Shown: positions 15,180-23,286 of the stretch, in pieces
How the letters are laid out: every line of letters begins with the position of its first letter
How positions within the stretch are numbered: position 1 is the stretch's first letter
Origin: a virus
IMG/VR virus record: IMGVR_UViG_3300001472_000003
Coordinates: 77,475 to 141,474 of that record
Direction: 5' to 3' (one strand)
Length of the DNA stretch: 64,000 nt
Made by a program: the position numbers and the translations under genes
The notes under the pieces: model-generated
The model's database searches: none
What the model was told of the DNA's origin: nothing
What the model saw: the letters and a program-made list of their open reading frames with translations, nothing else

Positions 15180-15187
15180 TATTTATG
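15180..15187 (-). promoter_or_regulatory. Late-promoter-like box CATAAATA
   Basis: CATAAATA on the minus strand (one mismatch to the T4 late TATAAATA), about 30 bp before the ATG at 15150 and immediately after the gp23 terminator. The placement after a terminator supports a real promoter; the short match could occur by chance in AT-rich DNA. Confidence 0.45.
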
Positions 15188-15190
15188 CAT

Positions 15191-15216
15191 AAAAAAAGGT
15201 GGCCAAAGCCACCCTT
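15191..15216 (-). terminator. Rho-independent terminator after gp23
   Basis: Stem GGTGGC/GCCACC (15198-15203 with 15208-15213), loop of four, followed on the minus strand by a run of seven T. It begins 21 bp past the major capsid stop, as expected for a highly expressed gene. Confidence 0.9.
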
Positions 15217-15236
15217 ATTTATTCTGTAATCAGAAA

Positions 15237-16550
15237 TTACATGATATTTGATACCATAACTCTTCTGTAATATACGTTAGAGTCTTTAGTCAATGCACCA
15301 TTACCGGCAGAGGCACCATCAGCAAAAGGATTAGCTACAACACCATAACGTGTTTTAAAGCCTATCTTAGGTTGAAATGTGTTCTCTCCAACTGCACGAA
15401 CCATTTGCAATGGAACGTATGGGCAATAGAATAAACCAGCATCAAATGCACTAGAACCTTTATATCCTAATGTATAATAGTTACCTGTTGTATACGGATC
15501 AATGTATACTCTATATCTACCATTAAGAACTCCAGCAAATGTATTTCCTGTGTCATCTATGTCTAAGTTGTTGCTATTTAAAGCAGGTGTGTAATCTAAA
15601 ACACCAGCCATTTGTAATGCAGAAGCTACATCAGAAGAACAAATTAATACGTTTCCTTTGCCTCTTCTTGTATCTTTAGCAATCTGGTTAGCATCTCTTT
15701 CAATATTGAACATTAGTCCTTTGAATTTTTCAACTGACCATCTACCATTTGAATCAGTATCAAGATCAAAAGTACCAGCAGTTGTTGTATCTGTCTGTGC
15801 ACCCTGCTTAGCAGTAATGTTGATAGTTCTAATGATTTCTCTATTGATTTCAGCTAAGATTTCTGTAGAAAGAATATTTGATAATTCTGTCTCAGCATCT
15901 AAACCATGGATAGCTTTTAAGTCTTGAGCTAATTCCATTGTATACTCAGCTTTAAGAGCTCTTGAACCTGCTGTTACGGATACCTTCTCAATTGAAAAAG
16001 CCATTTCAGCAAATGCAGCGTTTCCAGATGAACCTAATGCTTCAGCTTGTGCTGTAGGCATTGCATCTGCGAAGTTGTATAAACCAGCTTCTGCGTTATT
16101 AGCAGTTGCAGGTGCACTTCCAACATTTTTATCACCAAGTGTATTAGCACCTGCGGATACAGTTGAGAATGCTGAATCTGATTCATTATAGAAAACTTCA
16201 TTACCTGACTGATTAGTTTGTCTTGAACGCATTGCAAAGATTAATCCTGTTGGACCAGTCATTGGCTGTACGCCACATAAATCATATGCTACTAGGTTTG
16301 GCATAGCTCTTCTTACTAAGCTAATTAAAACTGGATCATATGTATCAATGCCAGAACCACCTACGCCAGCGTTGGCAGGTGTTTCATTTAAAAGTGATTG
16401 TGATGAAAAAGCAGACCCTTCCTTAAGAGCTACTTCAGTGTTCTCAAGTAGTTGAGCTGTAACAGACCTTTTATGGGCATCTTTGATCTCAGGTAGATCG
16501 GTATGCTCAATTATTGGCTGCCACTTTTTTGATAGTGTTTCTGTTAACAT
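15237..16550 (-). CDS. 23: Major capsid protein gp23
   Basis: 437 residues; T4 gp23 has 521 and marine relatives are shorter. SKKWQPIIEHTDLPEI near residue 8 and the block YDPVLISLVRRAMPNLVAYD with GVQPMTGPTGLIFAMR are the most conserved gp23 sequences. The first 55 or so residues should be removed by the gp21 protease; a likely site is near LLNET at about 53-57. It forms the hexamers of the head. It has its own GATAAATA late box, a GGGAGA ribosome site and a strong terminator, so it is a separate high-level transcript. No separate gp24 vertex gene is visible. Confidence 0.97.
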   Translation of the reverse strand: MLTETLSKKWQPIIEHTDLPEIKDAHKRSVTAQLLENTEVALKEGSAFSSQSLLNETPANAGVGGSGIDTYDPVLISLVRRAMPNLVAYDLCGVQPMTGPTGLIFAMRSRQTNQSGNEVFYNESDSAFSTVSAGANTLGDKNVGSAPATANNAEAGLYNFADAMPTAQAEALGSSGNAAFAEMAFSIEKVSVTAGSRALKAEYTMELAQDLKAIHGLDAETELSNILSTEILAEINREIIRTINITAKQGAQTDTTTAGTFDLDTDSNGRWSVEKFKGLMFNIERDANQIAKDTRRGKGNVLICSSDVASALQMAGVLDYTPALNSNNLDIDDTGNTFAGVLNGRYRVYIDPYTTGNYYTLGYKGSSAFDAGLFYCPYVPLQMVRAVGENTFQPKIGFKTRYGVVANPFADGASAGNGALTKDSNVYYRRVMVSNIM

Positions 16551-16589
16551 TTGTCTCTCCCTTAATTAACAGTTAAGTTTAACCGAAAT

Positions 16590-16597
16590 TATTTATC
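16590..16597 (-). promoter_or_regulatory. 23: Late-promoter-like box GATAAATA upstream of gp23
   Basis: GATAAATA on the minus strand overlaps the gp22 stop and lies about 40 bp before the gp23 ATG. One mismatch to TATAAATA. Position before the most abundant virion protein supports it. Confidence 0.5.
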
Positions 16598-17624
16598 TTT
16601 TTACGGTTCTTGTAATGGCGGCGGCATAATGTGACATTGTAGGATCACTAGATACCTTCACTGTCTCTTCTTCCAATTCGATAGGCTCTTCGTCTACTGA
16701 CTCAGTGACCAATTGCTTTTCACCAAAATAATTTTCTTTAATAATAGATACTTTTTTAGAAAAAGTCTCAACATCATCAGCTTCAATTCCTTCGACTAAT
16801 GATTGTAACTTTTCTTTTTGTGTATCAACTAAACCGTCTGCTGCTTCAATAACAATATCTTTTTTCTGATATGATTCAACAGTCTGTTGTAAAGAAATTT
16901 TATCTTCAATTTCTTTATTAAGTTTAGATTCTGTTTCTTCTAAAGTAGTAGCTAATTCTGCAGCTATATCTAACTTTTCATCAGAAACCTCAATATGGTT
17001 TTCAACGAAAAGTCTCTTTAAACCAGACATTAGACTTTCAGCTATTTCTACTTTAAAATTAGATTCTATTGCTACTTCATTTTGATTGACCCATTCTTCA
17101 GTAACATAGTTGAGATAATGATCTACTCTTGTAGCTGTATCTTCTTCTATTTCCTTTTTCATTTCATCAATCTTTGATTCGAATTCTTCTTCTACTCTAG
17201 CTGTTTCTGCAATTACTTTTGCATTAACTGCTGCAGCGAAAATGGTTTCAGCTTTATCTCTAAAATCTTCAGATAACTCTGTACCAAAAATGTCATCAAT
17301 ATCTTCTTTGTATGATACTGATTTTGCATCTCCTTTAGTTTTAATAGAACCTGCATTTTTACCCATCATAGCATCATATGCAGTCTTAAGAACAGTTTTG
17401 TTCATTTTGTTTAGATGCGACATTGCTGATGCTAGCATTTGTGATTTTGTTTGTCCAGGTGTCTTATCATCGATTTTAGGCGTAGATTTATCACCAGCAG
17501 ACTTATCAGCTTTTCTTGAATTGTTTTTTGTTGCAGTAGGCTCAGGCACTTCTGAAGGCTCACCAGTGGCCTTGAACTCGTCGAGCTGCTCGTCCTCTAC
17601 AATTTGCTCTTTTTCCTCAGACAT
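16593..17624 (-). CDS. 22: Prohead scaffold protein gp22
   Basis: 343 residues (T4 gp22 269), highly charged and Glu/Lys-rich with long predicted helices. A disordered N-terminal 60 residues (EEPTATKNNSRK-type) is followed by helical segments such as EFESKIDEMKKEIEEDTATRVDHYLNYVTEEW. It forms the internal core around which gp23 assembles and is degraded by gp21. The gene sits between gp21 and gp23 and is preceded by a perfect TATAAATA box. Confidence 0.88.
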   Translation of the reverse strand: MSEEKEQIVEDEQLDEFKATGEPSEVPEPTATKNNSRKADKSAGDKSTPKIDDKTPGQTKSQMLASAMSHLNKMNKTVLKTAYDAMMGKNAGSIKTKGDAKSVSYKEDIDDIFGTELSEDFRDKAETIFAAAVNAKVIAETARVEEEFESKIDEMKKEIEEDTATRVDHYLNYVTEEWVNQNEVAIESNFKVEIAESLMSGLKRLFVENHIEVSDEKLDIAAELATTLEETESKLNKEIEDKISLQQTVESYQKKDIVIEAADGLVDTQKEKLQSLVEGIEADDVETFSKKVSIIKENYFGEKQLVTESVDEEPIELEEETVKVSSDPTMSHYAAAITRTVKR

Positions 17625-17658
17625 TTAAAGACTCCCTTTTAAAGTAAATATCTCATAG

Positions 17659-17666
17659 TATTTATA
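17659..17666 (-). promoter_or_regulatory. 22: Late promoter TATAAATA upstream of gp22
   Basis: Exact TATAAATA on the minus strand in the short gp21-gp22 gap, 35-42 bp before the gp22 ATG, which is typical spacing for a T4-type late promoter recognised by gp55. Confidence 0.65.
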
Positions 17667-17669
17667 CAT

Positions 17670-18323
17670 TTATGAAATTAGCGATTTCAGAAACTTATCA
17701 AACAGTTTGAGCGATTGCTCGTTGAGCTCTTTTACAGAACGATTACCTGTCTCCAGAATTTCTTCAACTACTTGTTGTGCTTTCCAACTTCCATCTATAT
17801 TGATCCATTCTACACCTTCCATAATGCCCTTTACAAAGGCATCTGGCGCTGAAGGATCAGCAACGATATCAGCTGCTGTGGCAAGATGAAAATCACCTTG
17901 TACTTGCATGGTTCCATTTTTTTCTTTTAATGAACCCATTCCTCTTGAAGAGACTGCTAATTCGCAATCTTCCTTCATTAAATTTTTAACGATTGTGCCG
18001 TATGGTGTTTCCATTATTTTAGCTTTTCCAATAATATTTGACCCATCAGGCTTTAGAGAGGTTATTTTATGTGAAACTCTTTCTAAGTTAATGGTCGGTC
18101 CACTAGGATGCCCTAGTTCACCAAAGGCTCTATTTTTTAATACCATTTCTTTATTGTATCTGGCTGTCTCGTTCACCAACACTTCTGCTGGATACATCCT
18201 GCCATTACGATTTTTAATATCGCCTTGCATAAAGATACCTTCGATAAAAAAGCTTTTTTCACCTTGATCATTTTCTTCTTGAAGAACTTTTACATCTTCA
18301 ACACGCTCAGTAAAAAGTTTCAT
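17670..18323 (-). CDS. 21: Prohead core protease gp21
   Basis: 217 residues (T4 gp21 212). It is a herpesvirus-type serine protease: catalytic His72 in FGELGHPS and Ser125 in ELAVSSRGMGS, with NRNGRMYP near residue 38 also conserved. It cleaves the scaffold, gp67/68 and the N-terminus of gp23 during head maturation and then digests itself. Gene order between the prohead core genes and the scaffold gene is as in T4. Confidence 0.93.
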   Translation of the reverse strand: MKLFTERVEDVKVLQEENDQGEKSFFIEGIFMQGDIKNRNGRMYPAEVLVNETARYNKEMVLKNRAFGELGHPSGPTINLERVSHKITSLKPDGSNIIGKAKIMETPYGTIVKNLMKEDCELAVSSRGMGSLKEKNGTMQVQGDFHLATAADIVADPSAPDAFVKGIMEGVEWINIDGSWKAQQVVEEILETGNRSVKELNEQSLKLFDKFLKSLIS

Positions 18324-18332
18324 TATACTCTC

Positions 18333-18791
18333 CTATTGTATAACACTAGCAACGAAATCTAACATTTTATCAAATGATTCTTCGCTTTCTTCTAAATGAT
18401 TAATAAAAATTTCTTTATTATCATCAGTCAATTCTTCTGCTACTGCTATTAATTTAGCTGCTGTCTCAGAGTCTACTTCAATTGTCTCGCCATTTTTAAA
18501 TGTTAATTCTAAAGCTGAGTCTGATTCAGTAATTTGTTTTAATGATTCAATTATATTATCAGTTTCTAAATCATTATCTTCATATATTTTTGCATCATCA
18601 CCTTCTTTGTAACTGGCTATTTTGGAGTCATCTTTTTTAAGATTTCTACCATTCATAATATCCCATATACTTTTACCATCTTTAAATGGTAGGTCTGTTG
18701 CACCAACAATATGTTTATCCTTAAATTGTTTATCACCGGGGCTCTCAGGTTGAGACACCTCAGCAATTATATCTTTTAATAGTTTAGCCAT
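18333..18791 (-). CDS. Probable prohead core protein (gp68 position)
   Basis: 152 residues, acidic, with SIWDIMNGRNLKKDD in the middle and a C-terminal helical region containing LELTFKNGETIEVDSETAAKL. No motif that I can tie firmly to T4 gp68 (141 residues), but length and position between the gp67-like gene and gp21 match. It overlaps the gp67-like gene by 8 bp. Likely an internal core component removed by gp21. Moderate confidence in the role, high in the gene. Confidence 0.6.
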   Translation of the reverse strand: MAKLLKDIIAEVSQPESPGDKQFKDKHIVGATDLPFKDGKSIWDIMNGRNLKKDDSKIASYKEGDDAKIYEDNDLETDNIIESLKQITESDSALELTFKNGETIEVDSETAAKLIAVAEELTDDNKEIFINHLEESEESFDKMLDFVASVIQ

Positions 18792-19140
18792 CAGTCTTTT
18801 CCTCCGACTCTTGGTCTTCTGTTGTTGGCTGATCTTCTACATCGTCAGATGATTCATCTTCATCATTCTCATCTTCATCAGTATCTTCTTCTTCAGATTC
18901 TTCTTCTGGTGCGTCTTCGATTTCTTCATCTTCTTCAACATCCAAATTATCTTCTTCTTCAGATTCATCTTCTATCTCATCTGAGTTTGCAAATTTATTC
19001 ACAAACTCTGTTCTTTTACCAGCTATAGTATCCCTAACACGGTCTAACATAGCATTGTTAAAATCATCTATTACTCCAACAGGTTTTGCATTAACTGCAT
19101 TCTGTACTAACTTAAGAGCTTTTTCTGTATATTCAGCCAT
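18784..19140 (-). CDS. 67: Prohead core protein gp67-like
   Basis: 118 residues. An N-terminal helical part (ALKLVQNAVNAKPVG, then DRVRDTIAGKRTEF) is followed by a run of about 60 residues dominated by Glu and Asp, the design of T4 gp67. The ATG at 19140 is chosen because GGAGA lies 9-13 bases upstream; an in-frame ATG at 19155 overlaps that ribosome site. Required for prohead core shape in T4. Directly follows the portal gene. Confidence 0.75.
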   Translation of the reverse strand: MAEYTEKALKLVQNAVNAKPVGVIDDFNNAMLDRVRDTIAGKRTEFVNKFANSDEIEDESEEEDNLDVEEDEEIEDAPEEESEEEDTDEDENDEDESSDDVEDQPTTEDQESEEKTDG

Positions 19141-19157
19141 AATTAATTTCTCCAAAT

Positions 19158-19165
19158 TATTTATC
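19158..19165 (-). promoter_or_regulatory. Late-promoter-like box GATAAATA upstream of gp67
   Basis: GATAAATA on the minus strand at the portal stop codon, only about 18 bp before the gp67-like ATG. The distance is short for a promoter plus ribosome site, so this is a weaker candidate than the other boxes. Confidence 0.3.
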
Positions 19166-20694
19166 TAATTCGATTGTGGTAAATCGTTTTCATTAGCATT
19201 TTCGTCAGGTTCTCCTTTAATTTCTTTATCAATAGCTGCAATTTCTTCACTATTGAAATTAAGAACATGTTTTTTAACGTATGCTTCAGAAAAATATTTA
19301 CCTACATATTGATCAATATCATTAAGAGTTTGTAACCGTTCTCTTAATATTTCTGTCTTTTTTAATTCTGAAAAATGATTGTCAGAAACATAATCATATT
19401 TGATTTTATCTTTCATCATTTTCCATTCTTCAATTGTCATTATACCTTTTAGAGAGACTTGTTTTTGCATTACATTATCAAAAATTTCTGTAAATTTTAA
19501 ACGCAATCTACTAACAAATTTACTAAATTTTAATTCGTCTCTAGAAATTTCGGATGCTCTACCAAGGCTAAATCCGGATTCCGGTTCTAATCTTGATACA
19601 GGAACACTTAATGATTTGTATAATTTCTTTTGAAAATATAACACATCATCCATTTCTCCAAGGTTCGTTCCACCAGGCAATGTTGTTATTTCAGTACTTC
19701 TACCACCTTCTCTTCTAGGCAACCAAAAGTCTTCTAACATTGTCATAAATTTACGATCATCACGCACTTCTCCAGTACCTGCATCATAAACTAATCTATT
19801 TTTATGTTTGGTCATCATATCTCTGAGATGCTGTTCTGCTTTCATTTTAGGCAAATTGCCAACATCTATATAAAATATTCTTCTTTCTGGTGCTCTTGAT
19901 ATTCTATATATAACTGCAGCATCTTCTAAAACCTGAAGTTGATTTAGAGGTTTTATTGCTTTATGTAAATGTCCTATAACTAATTTGTTATTTTCATCCA
20001 TAATACCTGATGTTACATGGCATATAGAATCTTTAGCAATTTTCATACCACCTTTACCTGTTGATATACCTGGTTGCATATCAACGATTGTTTTTTTATT
20101 ATTAAATCCTTTATCATTGAATATAAAATATTCATTTTTAATTTGTGATAATACCGCATTTTTATTCGCAGATTTTTTTTGAATTTCTTTTACTTTTCTT
20201 ATTTTGCGAGGATCAATATATCTTAATTCTTTAACACCTGCTTTAGTGTCTGATTCATCAATGATAATATGAAAGTATATTCTACCATCAATATACCATC
20301 GTCTAAATAAATCATATGCTTTAGATTCCATTTTTAGTAATCTCATCATATGATCAAATTCATCTCTTACTTTCTTTTTAATTCCAGCAGAAAGATTAGT
20401 GAGGTCTAAATTAATATCAACAATTTTTTCATTTGTTGCATATACAATTGATTCATTAACAATGTCATCAACTGCTATTTCAACATCCGGATTCATAGAC
20501 ATTTTTCTATATCTAGAAACTAATTCTGCTTCATTTTTTGCTGCACCTTCTAAATCAACATATTGTCCATATGCACCACCTGCAGCAATAGACATAGCTC
20601 CGTCATCTTCTTCGGGAGCAACAAAGGATTTAAGTTGTTGTTGAGGTTGTTGTAAGTCTTTGCGTTTTATTTCAAAACCAAATAGTTCAGCCAT
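19165..20694 (-). CDS. 20: Portal vertex protein gp20
   Basis: 509 residues (T4 gp20 524). Conserved T4-type portal stretches: RYRKMSMNPDVEIAVDDIVNE near residue 61, DGRIYFHIIIDE, LRYIDPRKIRKV, and RRIFYIDVGNLPK with the following KHKNRLVYDAGTGE. It forms the dodecameric portal that starts head assembly and conducts DNA. It is separated from gp19 by a hairpin and a GATAAATA box. Confidence 0.96.
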   Translation of the reverse strand: MAELFGFEIKRKDLQQPQQQLKSFVAPEEDDGAMSIAAGGAYGQYVDLEGAAKNEAELVSRYRKMSMNPDVEIAVDDIVNESIVYATNEKIVDINLDLTNLSAGIKKKVRDEFDHMMRLLKMESKAYDLFRRWYIDGRIYFHIIIDESDTKAGVKELRYIDPRKIRKVKEIQKKSANKNAVLSQIKNEYFIFNDKGFNNKKTIVDMQPGISTGKGGMKIAKDSICHVTSGIMDENNKLVIGHLHKAIKPLNQLQVLEDAAVIYRISRAPERRIFYIDVGNLPKMKAEQHLRDMMTKHKNRLVYDAGTGEVRDDRKFMTMLEDFWLPRREGGRSTEITTLPGGTNLGEMDDVLYFQKKLYKSLSVPVSRLEPESGFSLGRASEISRDELKFSKFVSRLRLKFTEIFDNVMQKQVSLKGIMTIEEWKMMKDKIKYDYVSDNHFSELKKTEILRERLQTLNDIDQYVGKYFSEAYVKKHVLNFNSEEIAAIDKEIKGEPDENANENDLPQSN

Positions 20695-20713
20695 AATATC
20701 TCCTAAGTAGTTT

Positions 20714-20737
20714 AGAAGGGGTTTTTATACCCCTTCT
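20714..20737 (-). terminator. Hairpin between gp19 and gp20
   Basis: Perfect 8-bp stem AGAAGGGG/CCCCTTCT (20714-20721 with 20730-20737) with an 8-base T/A loop, in the 54-bp gp19-gp20 gap. It has no T run on the minus side, so it may be a weak terminator or an mRNA-end stabiliser for the tail-tube transcript. Confidence 0.6.
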
Positions 20738-20740
20738 TAC

Positions 20741-20748
20741 TATTTATC
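20741..20748 (-). promoter_or_regulatory. 20: Late-promoter-like box GATAAATA upstream of gp20
   Basis: GATAAATA on the minus strand directly after the gp19 stop and about 47 bp before the gp20 ATG. Transcripts from it would begin with the hairpin at 20714-20737. Confidence 0.4.
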
Positions 20749-21297
20749 TTATACTCCACCGGCGTTGCCAGTAGGTCCAGATACTGTCCAATAATCATAT
20801 TGAAACTCAATCTGAAATTCTTCAATTGCGTCGACAGTTTCCCAACTAACTTCAATTTCATTAATTAAGGTTGGAAACAATCCATTAAATTCATATGTTC
20901 TAATAGGATTGCCAGTTTTTGAATACTGTACAACTTGTGCTTGTGCTTTATATAATCCAGGAGCAGAACCCCCAGTGTTTCTTATATTTCCTTCTAGAGA
21001 GTTAATAGAATTAACCCATTGCTCCATAGCATTACGGATTAGGAAATCTTCGTCGTTTATTACTGTAACAGTCCATGGATTAAATGTTCTATCACCTGCT
21101 AGTCTAACTTTTCTTCCAAAGTATGGAACTTCGATTAAACCTAATGTTGATGCTGGTAATTGAGCTGTTTTAACCAAGAATGGTACTTTAAGATCAGCTG
21201 TAGCATTTGCTGGATTTTGAATAGTCACTTGGAATAATGACTGTCTAGCTCCACCAAGGGCTAATTGAGATCTTATTTCGTTTATATTAAATGCCAT
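20749..21297 (-). CDS. 19: Tail tube protein gp19
   Basis: 182 residues (T4 gp19 163). FNINEIRSQLALGGARQSLF is the N-terminus shared by marine gp19 proteins, and VPYFGRKVRLAGDRTF with PWTVTVINDEDFLIRNAMEQW is the conserved tube core. It polymerises into the inner tail tube. It is adjacent to the sheath gene, with a ribosome site GGAGAG upstream. Confidence 0.95.
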   Translation of the reverse strand: MAFNINEIRSQLALGGARQSLFQVTIQNPANATADLKVPFLVKTAQLPASTLGLIEVPYFGRKVRLAGDRTFNPWTVTVINDEDFLIRNAMEQWVNSINSLEGNIRNTGGSAPGLYKAQAQVVQYSKTGNPIRTYEFNGLFPTLINEIEVSWETVDAIEEFQIEFQYDYWTVSGPTGNAGGV

Positions 21298-21313
21298 TTC
21301 TCTCTCCTATCCC

Positions 21314-23224
21314 TTAGAACTTGCCAATGATTTCGGAGAACTCAACACCTGTTCTAACTGCGACAAAGTTAAGTTGAATAAAGTTGATAGATTTTGCTGG
21401 CTTAATATAAATATCAGCTAGAAATTCATTTCTATCAATAACTTCACCAGTATTGTTTGTTCCATCACAAACTACTGCGAAGTCATATATCCCCCTTCTT
21501 CCTTGTACATCTCTTAGGAATGGTTCAACTAAATTTTTAAATTGTGCTCTAGTAAATTCATCATTCAATTCAAACAATGAAAACTTAGCAGCAGTAGCAA
21601 TTGCTTTTTCAAGAACAATGAATAATCTTCTTACATTGATTCTATCGAATGCACTTGGCTTACCTAATAATGTCTTATCTCCAAACAGGATTGTGCCCTG
21701 GCCAGGAAAGTTTACTATTGGGTTTATGTCTGCTTTATAAAGCACGTCTCTATCTGCTTGTCTAGGATTATAAGGCAATTTAACAATGTTTTTAATAATA
21801 CCTCTATTATAACCAGCTGGTGAAAACCATGGATCTCTTAAATCATCAGTTCTTACTGCAAGTCCGGCTACATCACCGTTAAAAGGTACATATCTATATA
21901 CATCATTATACTTATCATATTGATATTTGTATCCTGAATCTAATACGGCATATGATGAAGCTGTTAATGAATTTCTAAATGCAACTGAATCTGTTGCTTC
22001 ATCACCAGCATTATTAATTACATCAGCTCTATCTGGTGAGATAAATGCGACGCAATCTTTTCTTGACTCACAAATATTATCAATAATATAATTAGCTAAA
22101 CCTGCATTATTAGTTCCATTAGTAGCTTTACCTTGTAATATCATTGATACATCAACATCTGCACCGTCTTTATATAAATCATAACCAACCGCTAAATCTG
22201 ATAAAGATATTGATGATTCACTTACTGAATCAACTCCGCCTTGTAGACTAGTTGTTAATGGTGTTGTTGTTCCTAAAGCAGCCATATTAATTGCTGTATT
22301 AACATATGAAGCACCACCTCTATGATTAATAGCATATATCCATGAGGATCTGTTATTAATCGCAGTGTTATAATAGATATAAGAGCCGTCTGGAGACTTT
22401 GCATCTGTGGCTCTTGATAATCCCTCAAAAACCTCTATGACTTGTCCAGTCGTGCCTGTTATAGACCCATCTTCATCAACAACAACTATATGAATCTCGT
22501 CTGCAGATCCACTTTTATTTGTAGTCCAAGCTGATGTAGCTGGTGCACCATTTACATTATTATAATATTCCCAATTTCTTATAGCATTGCCATTGAAGTC
22601 AGTACTTAATGTATATTTAGATGTGAATGTTATAACTGATGTATTAACTGCAGATACTTTCATATCTTGAATACCAATTGTGCTGTTACCCACAGGAATG
22701 ATATCACCTATATTTACTACAGTTGATTCATCATCTGTTGTATTTGCTGTTGTACTACCAACACCAATCACAATTGTATTAGCTAATGCAGATGAAAAAG
22801 CAGAGGTAGTATCACATGTGGATACTTTAATACTGTTACCTAATGTGCCTGGATACTTTGCTGCAAAAGTCAAAGCTGACTCTGCAAATGTTCCATTTTC
22901 AAATGCGTCTTCGTTTTTTATGGCTACCGCTGTTGCACCAGTGGCGGCCGCGTTTCTTGCGTTCGTATCAACAACTCTTGTTACATATAATGCATTACCA
23001 TATGCTAAAAAGTTGGCTGCTGTAAAAAATGTTTCGAAGGTGCTATTATTAGGCTTACCGAATCTTGCAACTAATGCTGCTTCAGAATCGATAAGTACAC
23101 GCTCTTCTACGCTCCCCCAGTTAAAAACGCCTGCAATAGCGCCTTCAGTCGTTGAGACTGCTGGGACAACTGTAGTAAGATCGATCTCACTAACTTTTAC
23201 ACCTGGGCTAACTTGGAATCCCAT
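21314..23224 (-). CDS. 18: Tail sheath protein gp18
   Basis: 636 residues (T4 gp18 659). The N-terminus GFQVSPGVKVSEIDLTTVVP, the following GAIAGVFNWGSVEE, and the C-terminal DVLYKADINPIVNFPGQGTILFGDKT and RRLFIVLEKAI blocks are standard for contractile sheaths. The second of two ATGs (23224) is preferred because AAGGAG lies at normal distance; the first (23230) is only two bases from it. A GATAAATA box precedes the gene at 23268-23275. Confidence 0.96.
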   Translation of the reverse strand: MGFQVSPGVKVSEIDLTTVVPAVSTTEGAIAGVFNWGSVEERVLIDSEAALVARFGKPNNSTFETFFTAANFLAYGNALYVTRVVDTNARNAAATGATAVAIKNEDAFENGTFAESALTFAAKYPGTLGNSIKVSTCDTTSAFSSALANTIVIGVGSTTANTTDDESTVVNIGDIIPVGNSTIGIQDMKVSAVNTSVITFTSKYTLSTDFNGNAIRNWEYYNNVNGAPATSAWTTNKSGSADEIHIVVVDEDGSITGTTGQVIEVFEGLSRATDAKSPDGSYIYYNTAINNRSSWIYAINHRGGASYVNTAINMAALGTTTPLTTSLQGGVDSVSESSISLSDLAVGYDLYKDGADVDVSMILQGKATNGTNNAGLANYIIDNICESRKDCVAFISPDRADVINNAGDEATDSVAFRNSLTASSYAVLDSGYKYQYDKYNDVYRYVPFNGDVAGLAVRTDDLRDPWFSPAGYNRGIIKNIVKLPYNPRQADRDVLYKADINPIVNFPGQGTILFGDKTLLGKPSAFDRINVRRLFIVLEKAIATAAKFSLFELNDEFTRAQFKNLVEPFLRDVQGRRGIYDFAVVCDGTNNTGEVIDRNEFLADIYIKPAKSINFIQLNFVAVRTGVEFSEIIGKF

Positions 23225-23267
23225 CTTCATGTCTCCTTTTAGTGTATAATCAAAAGAATTCTATACC

Positions 23268-23275
23268 TATTTATC
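23268..23275 (-). promoter_or_regulatory. 18: Late-promoter-like box GATAAATA upstream of gp18
   Basis: GATAAATA on the minus strand in the gp17-gp18 gap, about 45 bp before the sheath start. One mismatch to the T4 late consensus; position before an abundant virion protein supports function. Confidence 0.5.
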
Positions 23276-23286
23276 ATATTGAGTGA

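Noticed and set aside
20909-23249. Long plus-strand open frames opposite gp18 and gp19, and similar ones opposite most fibre genes
   Set aside because: They mirror well-recognised minus-strand genes, lack ribosome sites and recognisable motifs, and arise from biased codon use on the coding strand.
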